The notes beneath the pieces were generated by a model. The model was given only the letters and a program-made list of their open reading frames with translations. It ran no database searches and was not told the DNA's origin. This document shows, in pieces, positions 10,923-20,767 of a stretch of 64,000 nucleotides of DNA. A program made the translations under genes and the position numbers. Origin of the DNA: Ypsolopha sequella. Lineage: Eukaryota; Arthropoda; Insecta; Lepidoptera; Ypsolophidae. The stretch spans positions 12,462,001-12,526,000 of the forward strand of contig OW204012.1 of NCBI GenBank assembly GCA_934047225.1, in the 5' to 3' direction. Every line of letters begins with the position of its first letter. Position 1 is the stretch's first letter.

Positions 10923-12103
10923 CACTAGCCAATCATATTGCGATTATCGTAGTGAGCTAAGTACGTGTAGTATACTCAAAATCACACACAATCTCCGTGT
11001 CGTGAGTTCATAAGAATCCAGGAAAGGATGTATTGAGATAGATTTCTATAAAATTTTAGTTCGTTGAACCAACTATTCGCGGAAGATGTGGATGTCCTTA
11101 TGGTCTCTGGTTTGTCTCACGGGGATGGCGTGACACAAATTTTATTCGAGAACCTCTGTCACCACTTTTTGGAATAACGTAGTATTACCTAGTTAGTAAA
11201 CATACGCGGCGCACACATTCATAGATTTATACAGCCAAAAAAACACCGTATTTCTATGAAGCTTAGATGTAAAATACCAAACACGTCATGGCACTGTGCC
11301 AATGTGTGTGAAGAGCCATGACCAGCGGCCGCACTATGACACAATTAGGTCCGTGTTGATAATGTTTGAAAAAATATACATTGCGGCGTTAATATTCTTA
11401 CTCAATGTGTGACATTCGTTATAACCTGCAATTGACAAAATATTGTCTAAATTCAAAGCTAATAGCTACAACGCTAAATATTTCATGGTAAGTTTGAAGT
11501 TTTATTTACCGCGAGGTTTATTCTGTAAATAAAGCCAATTCTGAAGGCTTTAATTTTAGTTTTAGTGCTGTCAAAACTAAATTTTGTTTATTGTAAAATA
11601 GTCCTTAAATGCTAGGAACAGAAGATAAATTTCTTTGGAATAATTTTAGTTCTGACAGCACTAAAACTAAAATTAAAGCCTTCAGAATCGGCTACATTGT
11701 CACAGTAAATACATGTTTAAATTACTTACGAGTGAAATGAAATTCCTTTGGATGTCTTATTTGCGTTATTTGAAGAGTTAAAACAATTTGCCAAGCTGCA
11801 ATACACCATTTTTACAAATGTTTGTTCTAACGCGTTCGGTTGAGAAATGAGAGGCCCGTGGGTTATGTCTTGACGTATTGATCATATCGGTGCGTCACAG
11901 CTTTCATGGCCTTTCTATTCCTATTAATAGTTCTGTGGGTATGTCTGTTGTCTCGTAGTTCAACGTGTGGTTGTGTAGTTTCAGACTTTACTCCTGGGAA
12001 TTCTAAATTCTAAATTCGTAGCGGGGGCGATGAGTCCTGCACTGATTCTCGGTAATCGTGAATATTGTGCACTTCCCCCCGGTCAGTCAGCACAGCTCAC
12101 AGC
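10923..12103. other. Non-coding stretch with a 160-bp inverted-repeat element
   Basis: At 11533-11693 a MITE-like unit has arms AGCCAATTCTGAAGGC and GCCTTCAGAATCGGCT, followed inwards by TTAATTTTAGTTTTAGTGCT and its complement. A diverged relative lies at 33355-33505. The last ~150 bases are the 3' flank of the LINE remnant that the next hAT element interrupts. No gene seen. Confidence 0.5.
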
Positions 12104-13853
12104 CAGTGGCGTAGCTAGGTAGGCAAAGGCCCCGGTGCATAGAGAAAAAATCGGGCCCTCACCCCCTCTTTCACGGTAGCTTCAACTTATATTGGCCTTC
12201 AAAATTATAGATAGGAATAAGAATAGGATACAGGATACAGTGAGTTGAACTTATCATTAGTAGGCTTAATCCATACGTCATCTCTATGAGGAGTAAAATC
12301 TCTGTGTTTATATAAAAGAAAATGGGAAAAAATAAGCAACGACGCATTATAAAATCTTTATTATACAGATGAGATCAATAGATGACAAAGAAAAACGATT
12401 TTTAACAGAGTTCCCTGTCCAATTCACAACCTCTTGCGCGCTTTAATATTTGCGAATTCGTCTATATTTTCTATATTATTTATTTTCTATTGCAATTAAC
12501 GATAAGTGTCGAAGGCGATCTCGTATAATGCTGTTTTTTAAATAATTGTTTATAATCTTCAGTTTACTGAAAGATCTTTCTGCTGCCGCGGAAGTAACAG
12601 GTATTGTATGAAACAGTAGCATTGCTGTATACACTTCCGTAAGGTCACATTCGAACACGCCAAATTTCGTTAACATTAAGAAATTGGAGCGAAAAAGTGG
12701 GTCCAATTATATCGGAATATTTCATCTGAAACTGATCACATTTCGCGAGTAAAATCAAATTTTTTGGAATCAAAAAGTCGAACGTTTTACAAACTGCACT
12801 CATACCAGAAAAACGCGCATCTGACTGATTGATTATTATGTCGAGTACATTGTTGAAAATGGTTACTTTGAAAACTTCTTCCTGATTTTGGAATCGGTGA
12901 TCAGAAGCCAATTCATCGAAATGCTTTTTAGTTTTTCTTCGTCGCTTTTCTGGAAAGGTAGGATCGATATCGTATTTTTTCGCGGTTTCGGTGGCCTTGG
13001 ATTTGAAGGATTTGAAGTCATTCCTGTACTCTTTTAATTTATTCGTTGTTTCGTCCAAAGCCTTACTCGCCTCTTCCAAAACGATATCACGTTTTTGCAA
13101 AATTTTGGAAACATAATTGATCCTGTTCAACACGCTGTGCATGAATTCGCAAAGGAATACAAACTCAAAATTCAGCATTTTTGATTTTATAACCTCTGCT
13201 TCACTACGTTCGTCTTTACTTGAACTCTTCAGCGTCATTTCGGACAATGAATATAATCGATAATATCGAAAAAACGAACTTTGACTGCAGCTATTGAGTT
13301 AACCCTGCTCGACCATCTTGTTGGATTCCATTTTTTCAAAGTGATTTCTGATTCGCCAGTAAATTTTGAGGTAAATTAAGAGGTCCGCTTAATTCTGTTT
13401 CCAAAGAAGTTGAACAAGTCTTGTATTATTGCAAAGAACTTCTGAATTTGGATAGAACCTCAAACGGGATCGTTTACTACCAAATAAGAGTTTACGGGTG
13501 GAATTGTCGAATTGATCTCACGACCGTCAAGGACGTGAGCTAATGAGCTTATCGCTGATAAAATGTACGTACTCAACCAAACTTCCAAATAGCAATAACA
13601 AATAGCACATGCTTATCGAGGACGCTTGGCGAATGTGTTGAAAGTCTTAGATCTGGAGTTCTCTGATTGTTGATGTTCACTTAAAATCATTAAATAAAAT
13701 AAAAAAAATCTTGTGAGCAGGGTCGAGGTTTTCTAGCTTTAGGAGCTGGCGAATTGGCTGACCCGCTCTTTTCAAACCTTAGGTTGGAGGGCCCCCTGAG
13801 CTCCGGGGCCCTGGTGCACTGCACCAGCTGGCCCTATGATAGCTACGCCACTG
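12104..13853 (-). mobile_element. hAT transposon, internally deleted, 8-bp TSD
   Basis: The terminal inverted repeats are CAGTGGCGTAGCTA and TAGCTACGCCACTG (14 bp, perfect). The flanking octamer CTCACAGC occurs at 12096-12103 and again at 13854-13861, which is the exact 8-bp target duplication expected for hAT. The 1750-bp element carries only the C-terminal part of its transposase, on the minus strand. Confidence 0.92.
12476..13247 (-). pseudogene. hAT transposase C-terminal fragment (ZMYM1-like), frameshifted
   Basis: The first open segment (13247-12645) includes NFEFVFLCEFMHSVLNRIN and HFDELASDHRFQNQEEVF, which resemble the middle of ZMYM1/TTF-type hAT proteins. After a frame change near 12700 the second segment (12706-12476) carries TAMLLFHTIPVTSAAAERSF and SKLKIINNYL, the hAT dimerisation domain with its SAAAERSFS signature. 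The N-terminal zinc fingers and first catalytic part are missing, so this copy cannot move by itself. Confidence 0.8.
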
Positions 13854-13854
13854 C

Positions 13855-14060
13855 TCACAGCTTCCTTAAATAGAGCCGAACAGCTTCAGCGTTCTGACAC
13901 ATAAACTGGTCCAGTGAAGGGAAGTTGGAGCTTGTCGCATACCCTGCTTTTCGTCTCATGTCTTCGGTTGCAGAGCAGTGGAGTAGCATGTATTCCACTG
14001 ACTCGTCCTCTAGAAGACACCCTTTGCATAGAGGGCTCGCTCGTTCAAAGCACTCGACAC
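13855..14060 (-). pseudogene. Non-LTR retrotransposon C-terminus (zinc-knuckle end of ORF2)
   Basis: Minus-strand translation gives RALYAKGCLLEDESVEYMLL, HCSATEDMRRKAGYA and a tail ending QNAEAVRLYLRKL before TGA. This is the CxxC..H..C-type terminal zinc-binding segment of R1/Jockey-group reverse transcriptases (zf-RVT). The stop codon (13857-13855) lies inside the target duplication of the hAT element, so the hAT landed exactly at the end of this reading frame. Confidence 0.6.
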
Positions 14061-14287
14061 TAGGTTCGTCCTGTGCGCTCGATCACTGGCGCGGCTACCC
14101 GCCTCCCCGTACACCACCGTCGAGAGAGTGCAAGTCACTCGAAGCCGGACAAGACGCGCGAGCAGCGACCCATGGCCGGTCCTATACAACTTCATACATT
14201 TGTTCTCTCCGCCGGCGCCGGCGCCGTCGCAAGGAGAACCACTTGGCGCGCCTCTCGAAGCCTGAAGCTATGGCCGAGGGGTTAGTG
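14061..14287. other. GC-rich segment of unknown origin
   Basis: About 225 bases rich in CG (CCGCCGGCGCCGGCGCCGTC near 14210), unlike its AT-rich surroundings. It may be the upstream part of the same LINE remnant, but I found no motif that proves it. Confidence 0.3.
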
Positions 14288-14385
14288 TTACTACGTTTTT
14301 CAATGCATAAGGAAATAAAACAAATATAATCAAAGAAAACAATTTAATTATTAAAGTTGAAAGTTACATTGTTACAATTTTAATG
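14288..14385. repeat. Partial copy of a ~400-bp interspersed repeat
   Basis: TACTACGTTTTTCAATGCAT and the following bases, through AAAGTTGAAAGTTACATTG, match the internal part of the fuller copies at 36652-37050 and 40649-41085. Confidence 0.6.
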
Positions 14386-14399
14386 TTGTGAATGTTTCA

Positions 14400-14696
14400 C
14401 AATAACCGCTGATACCTTCAAGTTTTGTATAAAGTGCGGTCACAATTTGAGCCGAATAATACGAATTAATAGGGCTAAGGAACAAAAAAATCGAGTGAAA
14501 CAACAACTGTTATTAAAACCGAAGTTCGTCTCAACAATGCCATCATCATCATCTGTGTCATCATCTGAAAGAATAACATTTTCAGAACTTAATTTAACTG
14601 CCGATGAACTAAAGGATTTGGATGAGATTTAAGAAAGTCATGAGCACAACATCGGCAATATTCTGGTTCTACCAGATTTTTCCGAGTCACCGAGGC
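14400..14696 (+). other. Target locus of the BEL insertion, left side; possible decayed gene
   Basis: An open segment (about 14420-14632) reads FKFCIKCGHNL, RINRAKEQKNRVKQQ and a Ser-rich run, and ends in a stop just before the retrotransposon. The other side of the insertion (22401-22557) continues with an interrupted frame reading RHAVKSWRGKSRHL and LPIQESIAEILENMVP. I do not recognise the protein. It could be an old host exon, or host sequence carried by a Helitron. Confidence 0.3.
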
Positions 14697-15104
14697 TGTA
14701 GCCGCTGGCTACAGAAATGCAGAGATGATGAGATTTGAGGATATGACACGGGAGAAGAAAAGATTGTGGGAAACAATGTGGGTGCACTGACCTGGTTGGT
14801 ATGTTTCGATGGGCTGGCAAATCCGCCGTGTTTCGTCTCCTCTCGTTGGGCTGATTGAGTTGGCGGTGATGAGCAGTGATGAGCTGGATGTCTTGGATTA
14901 ATACACAGCACTGATATATAACACAGAATACGCGAGATTGTTTGTATCGGCGGCGCGAATGTGTACACATGTGTCGTTCTCTAGACGATTCGGGCGGAAC
15001 AGAATGAGGCCAGCGCCCGCGCGCGCCTCGACCGGCGCGCGGCGGGGAGGGGGTGGTCGTTCGCGCGTGCGCACGCGAATCACACGTCATGCTGCGCGTG
15101 AACA
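14697..15104 (-). repeat. BEL 3' LTR
   Basis: 408 bp; on the minus strand it begins TGTTCACGCGCAGCATGACG and ends GTAGCCAGCGGCTACA, so it has TG..CA ends. The pol stop codon falls inside it (15080-15082), so the last codons of pol are encoded by the LTR. Confidence 0.95.
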
Positions 15105-18100
15105 TCCTGGGGGGGCCGGGGCTGCGGCTCCTCTTGAGCTGAATCCAACGGCAGCCTGGCTATCTTGAACACAGGTCGTCGCAGATTTCCATGAGCTGTG
15201 TCCAGATCCACAACTCGTATCACTCCATCCTTGCCAGGTATCGTGCGGAGAATTCTTCCCAACTTCCATTGGAGCGGAGGCAGGTCATCCTCTTTGATGA
15301 GGACCAGTTCACCCACTTGAGGAGGGGAAGAAGGGGAGAGCCATTTGGAGCGGGTTTGCAGGGTATGGAGGTAGGATCTGGACCAGAGAGTCCAAAAGCG
15401 CTGAGAGAGCGCTTGAATGAGTTGAAACCGTTTAAGAGCAGATATGGGTCTGTCGTCAAAAGACTGCTCAGGTAGAGCGGTGAGCGGACGACCAATAATG
15501 AAATGTCCGGCCGTGAGAGGTTCAAAGTCCGTAGGGTCGGATGAAATTGGGCAGAGGGGTCTTGAGTTGAGTACAGCCTCAATTCGAGCCAAAAGGGTAG
15601 AGAATTCCTCAAAAGTGAGGTGCTGTTCACCTATCACGCGATAAAGTAGTTGCTTGGTGGATTTTACGTTTATTTCGTGCAGAGCGCCGAACCAAGGCCC
15701 TTTAGGCGGGTTCAGTAACCAAGTTATGTGCTGATTCGCGAGCTTGTGAGTGATTGCATCATTGTTTGACCTGAGGAAGTTCTGAACTTCAATGAGTTGA
15801 TTCCTAGCACCTACATAGTTTGTGCCGCAGTCTGAACGAATGAGAACCGGAGTACCGCGACGTGAGATAAAACGTTGCAATGCCGCAAAGAACGCTTCCG
15901 TGGAGAGTGCAGAGACTGGTTCCAAATGAACCGCCTTTGTTGCGAGGCAAACGAAAATACAAAAGTACGCTTTTATGAGTTTCGCGTTCCGCAACGTGCT
16001 GGATTTAACGAAGAAGTGTCCAGCAAAGTCCGTCGTGACGTGACTAAAAACTGGCTGAGGAGTAACTCTGTCTGCTGGGAGATCAGCCATGAGCGGAGCC
16101 TTAGGCTGAGCGCGGCACCGGAAACATCTAATACATTTAAACACGCGGTGTCTAATAATACGACGAGCGGACAGAATCCAGTACTGCTGGCGTAATATGG
16201 CGTGTAATGTGTCAGCTCCAGGGTGGCAGTGTATTTTGTGATAGTGATCTATAATGAGATCTACGAGCGGACTTGAGCTGGGTAGAATGAGTGGGTGTTG
16301 AGCGTCATACCTAATTGACGCGTGAGAGAGACGACCACCGACTCTCAAGAGGCCGTCCTTTATGAAGGGCGAGAGACGCTGGAGCCGAACGGGACAAACC
16401 TTATCAGTCTGGATACGATTAATGTCTTCAGCAAACTCATTGTGCTGAACAGAGCGGACCCAGTGCAACAGAGCGTCCCTGCGTTCACTAGCTGTCAACG
16501 GACCAGAGCGCCGTGCATCTGGGCTGTGCCGACAATTGAATATGAACCTTTTAATACAAGCCGTCACTCCGACGAGCTTGTCAAGTGAGCTGTAGCGAGT
16601 GAGCAAGTCCAGATCGATATCTGGGACTGCTATGTGTGCTGGTACCTTTTTGGGCTTAAGGCCTGGGAGAGCATGATGGCCTAGAGCGGGTGGCATCTTG
16701 GGCCAAGTGCAGGTAGGTTCTTTGAGCCAACTGGGTGACCACCAAAGGTCATGAAGTGAGAGAGACTGGGCAGACATGCCTCTGCTTGCACAGTCAGCAG
16801 GGTTGAGATTCGTGGGCACATGCCTCCACGTATGGCTAGTTGAAATAGCTGTGATCTTAGCCACTCGATTGGCCTCGAAAGTCTGTAATCGGTGAGGTGG
16901 CGTATTGAGCCATGCCAACACTATTGTGCTATCTGACCAGCATGTGTGTGTTTGAATGGCTATATGAGCTGACAGTTGGGCTGACACTCGAGTCATAAGC
17001 TGAGATAAAAGAGTCGCGGCTGACAACTCCAATTTCGGGATTGAGAGACGAGTCTTTATGGGTGCGACCTTGGACTTGCCAATGATTAGGTGTACATTGA
17101 CATATCCAGTGGTATTGCGCTCATGAAGGTAGATAACGGCACCAAAGCCAGCCTCTGATGCGTCCGCGAACCCGTGAAGTGAGTAAGTAGACGTGGGTTT
17201 ACACTTACAAATGTGTCGCGGTAAACGGAGGTTTGAGAGCTGAGGAAGATCCTCTGAGATGTGTTGCCACTCTGTGTGGACTTCTTCAGAGATAGGCTCA
17301 TCCCATCCTATTTTCAGAAGCCAAAGCTTCTGGAGAAGGATTTTTGCGCGGAAGATGACTGGAGTAACCCAGCCATTGGGGTCATAGAGAGACGCTACTG
17401 TACTGAGAATGGAGCGCTTTGTGACTTGAGCATGAGTGGGCAGAGAAATGCGATAAGTGAACTCATCAGTTTGAGGAATCCACTGTATTCCCAGAACCTT
17501 AATGGAATTAGAGTCGGGACTGAAGTCAAAGTCCTTGGGCATGTCGCACTGGTCATCTGGAAATCGTTCAAGGAGCTGGGGCGAGTTGGAGGTCCATTTA
17601 CTGAGCTGAAAGCCACCTAGGGCGAGTAACTCGATCAGTTCGCTTTGGAGCGACTGAGCAGATTCTACAGAATCTGCACCTGAGAGAATGTCGTCCACAA
17701 ATATTGATTTGCGGAGGACCTGAGCAGCGTGGGGGTAGCGATGACCTTCGTCATCAGCCAATTGAAGTAAAGTGCGGATGGCATGGTATGGGCTGGACCT
17801 TAATCCATATGTGACGGTATTAAGGGCATACGTGAGCAGGGGCTGGTCGGGTGAAGACCGCCAGAGAATGAGTTGAAAAGGTCTTTGCTCTGGGTGAATG
17901 AGTATATTTCTGAACATCATTCGGATGTCTGTGCTGAAAACTTGTGAGTGGATCCTGAAGGACATGATAATGTCAACAATATCTTGTTGAAGAGCTGGAC
18001 CTGTATGGAGACAATCATTTAAATTGACGCCATTTGAGCTTTTACAACTTCCGTCAAACACGCAGCGTAACTTTTCTGATCCTGGCTTGAATATGCCATG

Positions 18101-19198
18101 ATGTGGGATATAGAAATGGGATTTATGAGCAAAGGTATTGGGGTGACACGGCGACATATGTCCCAATTTTATGTAATCTGACATGAATTCTACGTATTTC
18201 GAGCGGAAGGGCGGGTTCGCTTGCAGCTTCTTCTCTGAGTTGAGAAACCTGCGCAGTGCAATAGCGTGAGTGGAACCTAATGTCGGCGCGTTGTGCAGAA
18301 AGGGCAGTGTAACCACATATTGACCTGATGGTTCACGAGTAGTTGTGGTGCGGAAAATGTCCTCACACTGATCCTCTAATGGGCTGGTATGCTTGTAGGT
18401 TTGGGGTTCCTCGGATTCCCAAAACCTCTCAAGACTTTTGTGAATGTCATGAGTGGAATGCTCTGAGTCCGTGTGAGAGCCGACAATGTGAACTGAATTG
18501 ACCTGATTCGTGGGTGAGGTATGTAAACTTTCGAAAGGTCCTATTAATGTAAAATCGAATATCGTGCCGAAGGCTATGGGCTTGCCAGGGCCGAGCGAAA
18601 CCTTGGTTCCGTCTAACACTTGACCAAGAACGTCAGATCCTAGTATTAGATCAACCGGAGCTGGTGTGTGATATTCTCGATCAGCAAGAGGAATCGGTGG
18701 GTGACCTGTTAACTGAGCGAGATCTGGAACCTTTTCTAACGGTAGGTACCCAGTTACGTTCTTCAATATATGGGCTGTGGCCGTGATCGTAGGTGTGTCA
18801 CGGTGTGTAGGTCGGCATACAATTGTGATTGATGCCTTTGAGTTTTGTGTGTGCTGATTTCCAACTCCTGCGATTTTTAGAGATGTATGTTTTAATGGTA
18901 AATTTAAAATTCTGGCCATGCGCTGAGAACAAAGAGTCAGCATACTTCCACAGTCTAACAGGGCTCGTGCTGAGTGAAATTGACCATGTACGTCTGCTAT
19001 TTTAAGTGAGACGGTTGGCAACAAAATTGGTGTGTTAGTGACGTTCACTACACGTTGTGCGGAGTTACAGGAATTCTCTGTTGGAGTTGAAGTCATGGAG
19101 TGAAAATGAGATGAGTGTGTATGTGATGAGTGTGCGTGTGATGAGTGTGCTGAGTGCTGGTCGTCCTCGCCTTCATAGTGCTCTGTTATTGTAGGTAG
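15080..19198 (-). CDS. pol: BEL/Pao pol: protease, reverse transcriptase, RNase H, integrase
   Basis: The frame runs open from just after the gag stop (19198) to 15080. The first ATG is at 19096, giving 1338 residues. Visible parts in order (from that Met): pepsin-like protease with ALLDCGSM near residue 48; reverse transcriptase with VFSTDIRMMFRNI near 388 and FVDDILSGAD near 466; RNase H with HGFADASEAGFGAVI; an HHCC-like zinc region with HKIHCHPGA and CIRCFRCRA; integrase core with TTDFAGHF, RSDCGTNYVGA and GALHE as the D, D and E positions. The 34 codons upstream of the Met are also open and Ser/His-rich, so the protein is probably made as a gag-pol fusion by reading through UGA. All catalytic residues I can recognise are intact. 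Confidence 0.95.
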   Translation of the reverse strand, partial: LPTITEHYEGEDDQHSAHSSHAHSSHTHSSHFHSMTSTPTENSCNSAQRVVNVTNTPILLPTVSLKIADVHGQFHSARALLDCGSMLTLCSQRMARILNLPLKHTSLKIAGVGNQHTQNSKASITIVCRPTHRDTPTITATAHILKNVTGYLPLEKVPDLAQLTGHPPIPLADREYHTPAPVDLILGSDVLGQVLDGTKVSLGPGKPIAFGTIFDFTLIGPFESLHTSPTNQVNSVHIVGSHTDSEHSTHDIHKSLERFWESEEPQTYKHTSPLEDQCEDIFRTTTTREPSGQYVVTLPFLHNAPTLGSTHAIALRRFLNSEKKLQANPPFRSKYVEFMSDYIKLGHMSPCHPNTFAHKSHFYIPHHGIFKPGSEKLRCVFDGSCKSSNGVNLNDCLHTGPALQQDIVDIIMSFRIHSQVFSTDIRMMFRNILIHPEQRPFQLILWRSSPDQPLLTYALNTVTYGLRSSPYHAIRTLLQLADDEGHRYPHAAQVLRKSIFVDDILSGADSVESAQSLQSELIELLALGGFQLSKWTSNSPQLLERFPDDQCDMPKDFDFSPDSNSIKVLGIQWIPQTDEFTYRISLPTHAQVTKRSILSTVASLYDPNGWVTPVIFRAKILLQKLWLLKIGWDEPISEEVHTEWQHISEDLPQLSNLRLPRHICKCKPTSTYSLHGFADASEAGFGAVIYLHERNTTGYVNVHLIIGKSKVAPIKTRLSIPKLELSAATLLSQLMTRVSAQLSAHIAIQTHTCWSDSTIVLAWLNTPPHRLQTFEANRVAKITAISTSHTWRHVPTNLNPADCASRGMSAQSLSLHDLWWSPSWLKEPTCTWPKMPPALGHHALPGLKPKKVPAHIAVPDIDLDLLTRYSSLDKLVGVTACIKRFIFNCRHSPDARRSGPLTASERRDALLHWVRSVQHNEFAEDINRIQTDKVCPVRLQRLSPFIKDGLLRVGGRLSHASIRYDAQHPLILPSSSPLVDLIIDHYHKIHCHPGADTLHAILRQQYWILSARRIIRHRVFKCIRCFRCRAQPKAPLMADLPADRVTPQPVFSHVTTDFAGHFFVKSSTLRNAKLIKAYFCIFVCLATKAVHLEPVSALSTEAFFAALQRFISRRGTPVLIRSDCGTNYVGARNQLIEVQNFLRSNNDAITHKLANQHITWLLNPPKGPWFGALHEINVKSTKQLLYRVIGEQHLTFEEFSTLLARIEAVLNSRPLCPISSDPTDFEPLTAGHFIIGRPLTALPEQSFDDRPISALKRFQLIQALSQRFWTLWSRSYLHTLQTRSKWLSPSSPPQVGELVLIKEDDLPPLQWKLGRILRTIPGKDGVIRVVDLDTAHGNLRRPVFKIARLPLDSAQEEPQPRPPQDVHAQHDV

Positions 19199-19204
19199 TC
19201 ATTG
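19199..19204 (-). promoter_or_regulatory. Leaky UGA between gag and pol, followed by CUA
   Basis: On the minus strand gag ends with CAA CAA TGA, and the next codons in the same frame are CTA CCT ACA. Gag and pol are in the same frame with no other stop between them. UGA followed by CUA is the best known readthrough context in animal and viral mRNAs. The readthrough itself is inferred, not shown. Confidence 0.7.
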
Positions 19205-20767
19205 TTGCCTACCTACCCGAGACCTACTTGGCGATCGCGATTGAGTGGGCGGGTTGGGACGGGACGTGTATGCCTGTGTAGCATGTGCCGAATGGTGTTG
19301 AGGCTCATGCGCTGAGCGCTGTCTGGGCTGCTCACGTAGAGACTGAGGCAGCAAATGAGCAGATGAGCGTGTCGGAGACATGGCCCCATGGCGATGCAGT
19401 GAAGTGTGGTGGTCAGTCCGCCCACACTCCTTGCATGCACGTGTAGATCTACACTCGTTCTCATAATGAGGACCCAAACAGCGTCGGCACCGGTTGCGTG
19501 CGTTCACAAAGTCCCACCGACCTTGAACCGGTTGGTTATTAAATCCTGGGCATGCGATGAGTTTGTGTCCCCTATTCCTGCAGTATGGGCATGGCATACC
19601 ACCAGTAGGGGAAGAAGGTTGAGCCGAATAATCCTGTCGGCGAGTGGGTGATGGGGATGATCGGGCCGAGTAAACTGGCGCTGTCTCAAATGCCATAAAT
19701 GGTTGACGAATAGGACGGGGGGAGCGATTGTCCTGCCGAGGAGCTATGGGGCGGAACTCTTGATGAGCCTGGTAGGGCTGACGTGGAGTACCTCGAGTGG
19801 GCTGAAGCAGCTTATTGAGCTGAGCGAGCCTTTCTGACGGGCCGAGCCGTGCTGAAGAAGGAGCCTCCTGTGACGCAAGGAACGATGACTCATTCTCCTT
19901 GCAGCGTGCGTGCTCTTCCAGAAACTCAATGAGGTTCTTGAGCGTGGGCAGAGTTGCACGAGATCCGTACTTCCGCTCGAAAAGAGTGCGGAGCTCGCCT
20001 TGTAGTTTTCGCACCACCATTGACACGAAAACATAGTCAGAATCCTTCATGGGCAGATCCAGATTGCGGAGAGCGCTTTGCGCTGAGATAAGCGGAATTA
20101 AGAATGATGTGCGGATATCCGATCGCATGTGGATGTGCGGAAGGTTCATTATAATGTCCACAAACCGGTCAATGAGTACACGACGATTGTCGTAACGCTT
20201 GGTGAGAATTTCCATGGCTATGGGATAATTCTCGTTGGTAGGGTAGAGGTGTTTCACCATATCATGTGCCTCACCCTTTAGGGCGCCTAACAAGTAATGC
20301 AGTTTGACAGCATCCGAGACTGTAGCCATCTCACTAACGAGGCTCCTAAAAACGGCAATAAATGAGGGCCATTCTTCAACGTTCGAATGAAACTCCGGTA
20401 TGGGTATTTTTGGTAAAACACCAACGGGTGTACCCGAGCTGAGGGGTTGCGTCTTGTCCGGAAGAGCTGACTTTTCTTTCAGTTTTTCGAATGCCACTAG
20501 GATAGCATCATAGTTGCTAAGTGCCGACTGAAAATTTTTTGTGTAGGTTGCCTCAGTTTCGTCGGACAAATCCTCATCGTCAAGGATCTCATAATATACG
20601 TCCTCTAACTTAGTTTTAACGCTTTGTATGTTTGCGTAACGAGCGGTGAAGTCCGCCACAGAATATGTTTTTCTGTCGCCTGCCTCGACCGCCGCACCAA
20701 TCTCCTTTAACAGAACTATCGCCTTTACGGCCTCACGAAACATCGCGGCTTGTGATTTCGAAGGCAT
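19199..20767 (-). CDS. gag: BEL/Pao gag with DUF1759 and zinc knuckles
   Basis: 522 codons from ATG at 20767 (MPSKSQAAMFREAVK). The middle carries the Pao-type gag region (DUF1759): PIPEFHSNVEEWPSFIAVF, then LHYLLGALKGEAHDMVKHL. The C-terminal part has a CX2CX4HX4C knuckle (CPYCRNRGHKLIAC) followed by further Cys/His pairs (CRRCLGPHYENEC, CKECGRTDHH), then a Pro/Ser/Arg-rich tail. It should form the particle and bind the RNA. It ends in UGA in the same frame as pol. Confidence 0.93.
   Translation of the reverse strand: MPSKSQAAMFREAVKAIVLLKEIGAAVEAGDRKTYSVADFTARYANIQSVKTKLEDVYYEILDDEDLSDETEATYTKNFQSALSNYDAILVAFEKLKEKSALPDKTQPLSSGTPVGVLPKIPIPEFHSNVEEWPSFIAVFRSLVSEMATVSDAVKLHYLLGALKGEAHDMVKHLYPTNENYPIAMEILTKRYDNRRVLIDRFVDIIMNLPHIHMRSDIRTSFLIPLISAQSALRNLDLPMKDSDYVFVSMVVRKLQGELRTLFERKYGSRATLPTLKNLIEFLEEHARCKENESSFLASQEAPSSARLGPSERLAQLNKLLQPTRGTPRQPYQAHQEFRPIAPRQDNRSPRPIRQPFMAFETAPVYSARSSPSPTRRQDYSAQPSSPTGGMPCPYCRNRGHKLIACPGFNNQPVQGRWDFVNARNRCRRCLGPHYENECRSTRACKECGRTDHHTSLHRHGAMSPTRSSAHLLPQSLREQPRQRSAHEPQHHSAHATQAYTSRPNPPTQSRSPSRSRVGRQQ

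Noticed and set aside
14687..15168. Several ORFs in the BEL LTR
   Set aside because: They repeat at 21962-22480 because the LTR is repeated; no protein signature.
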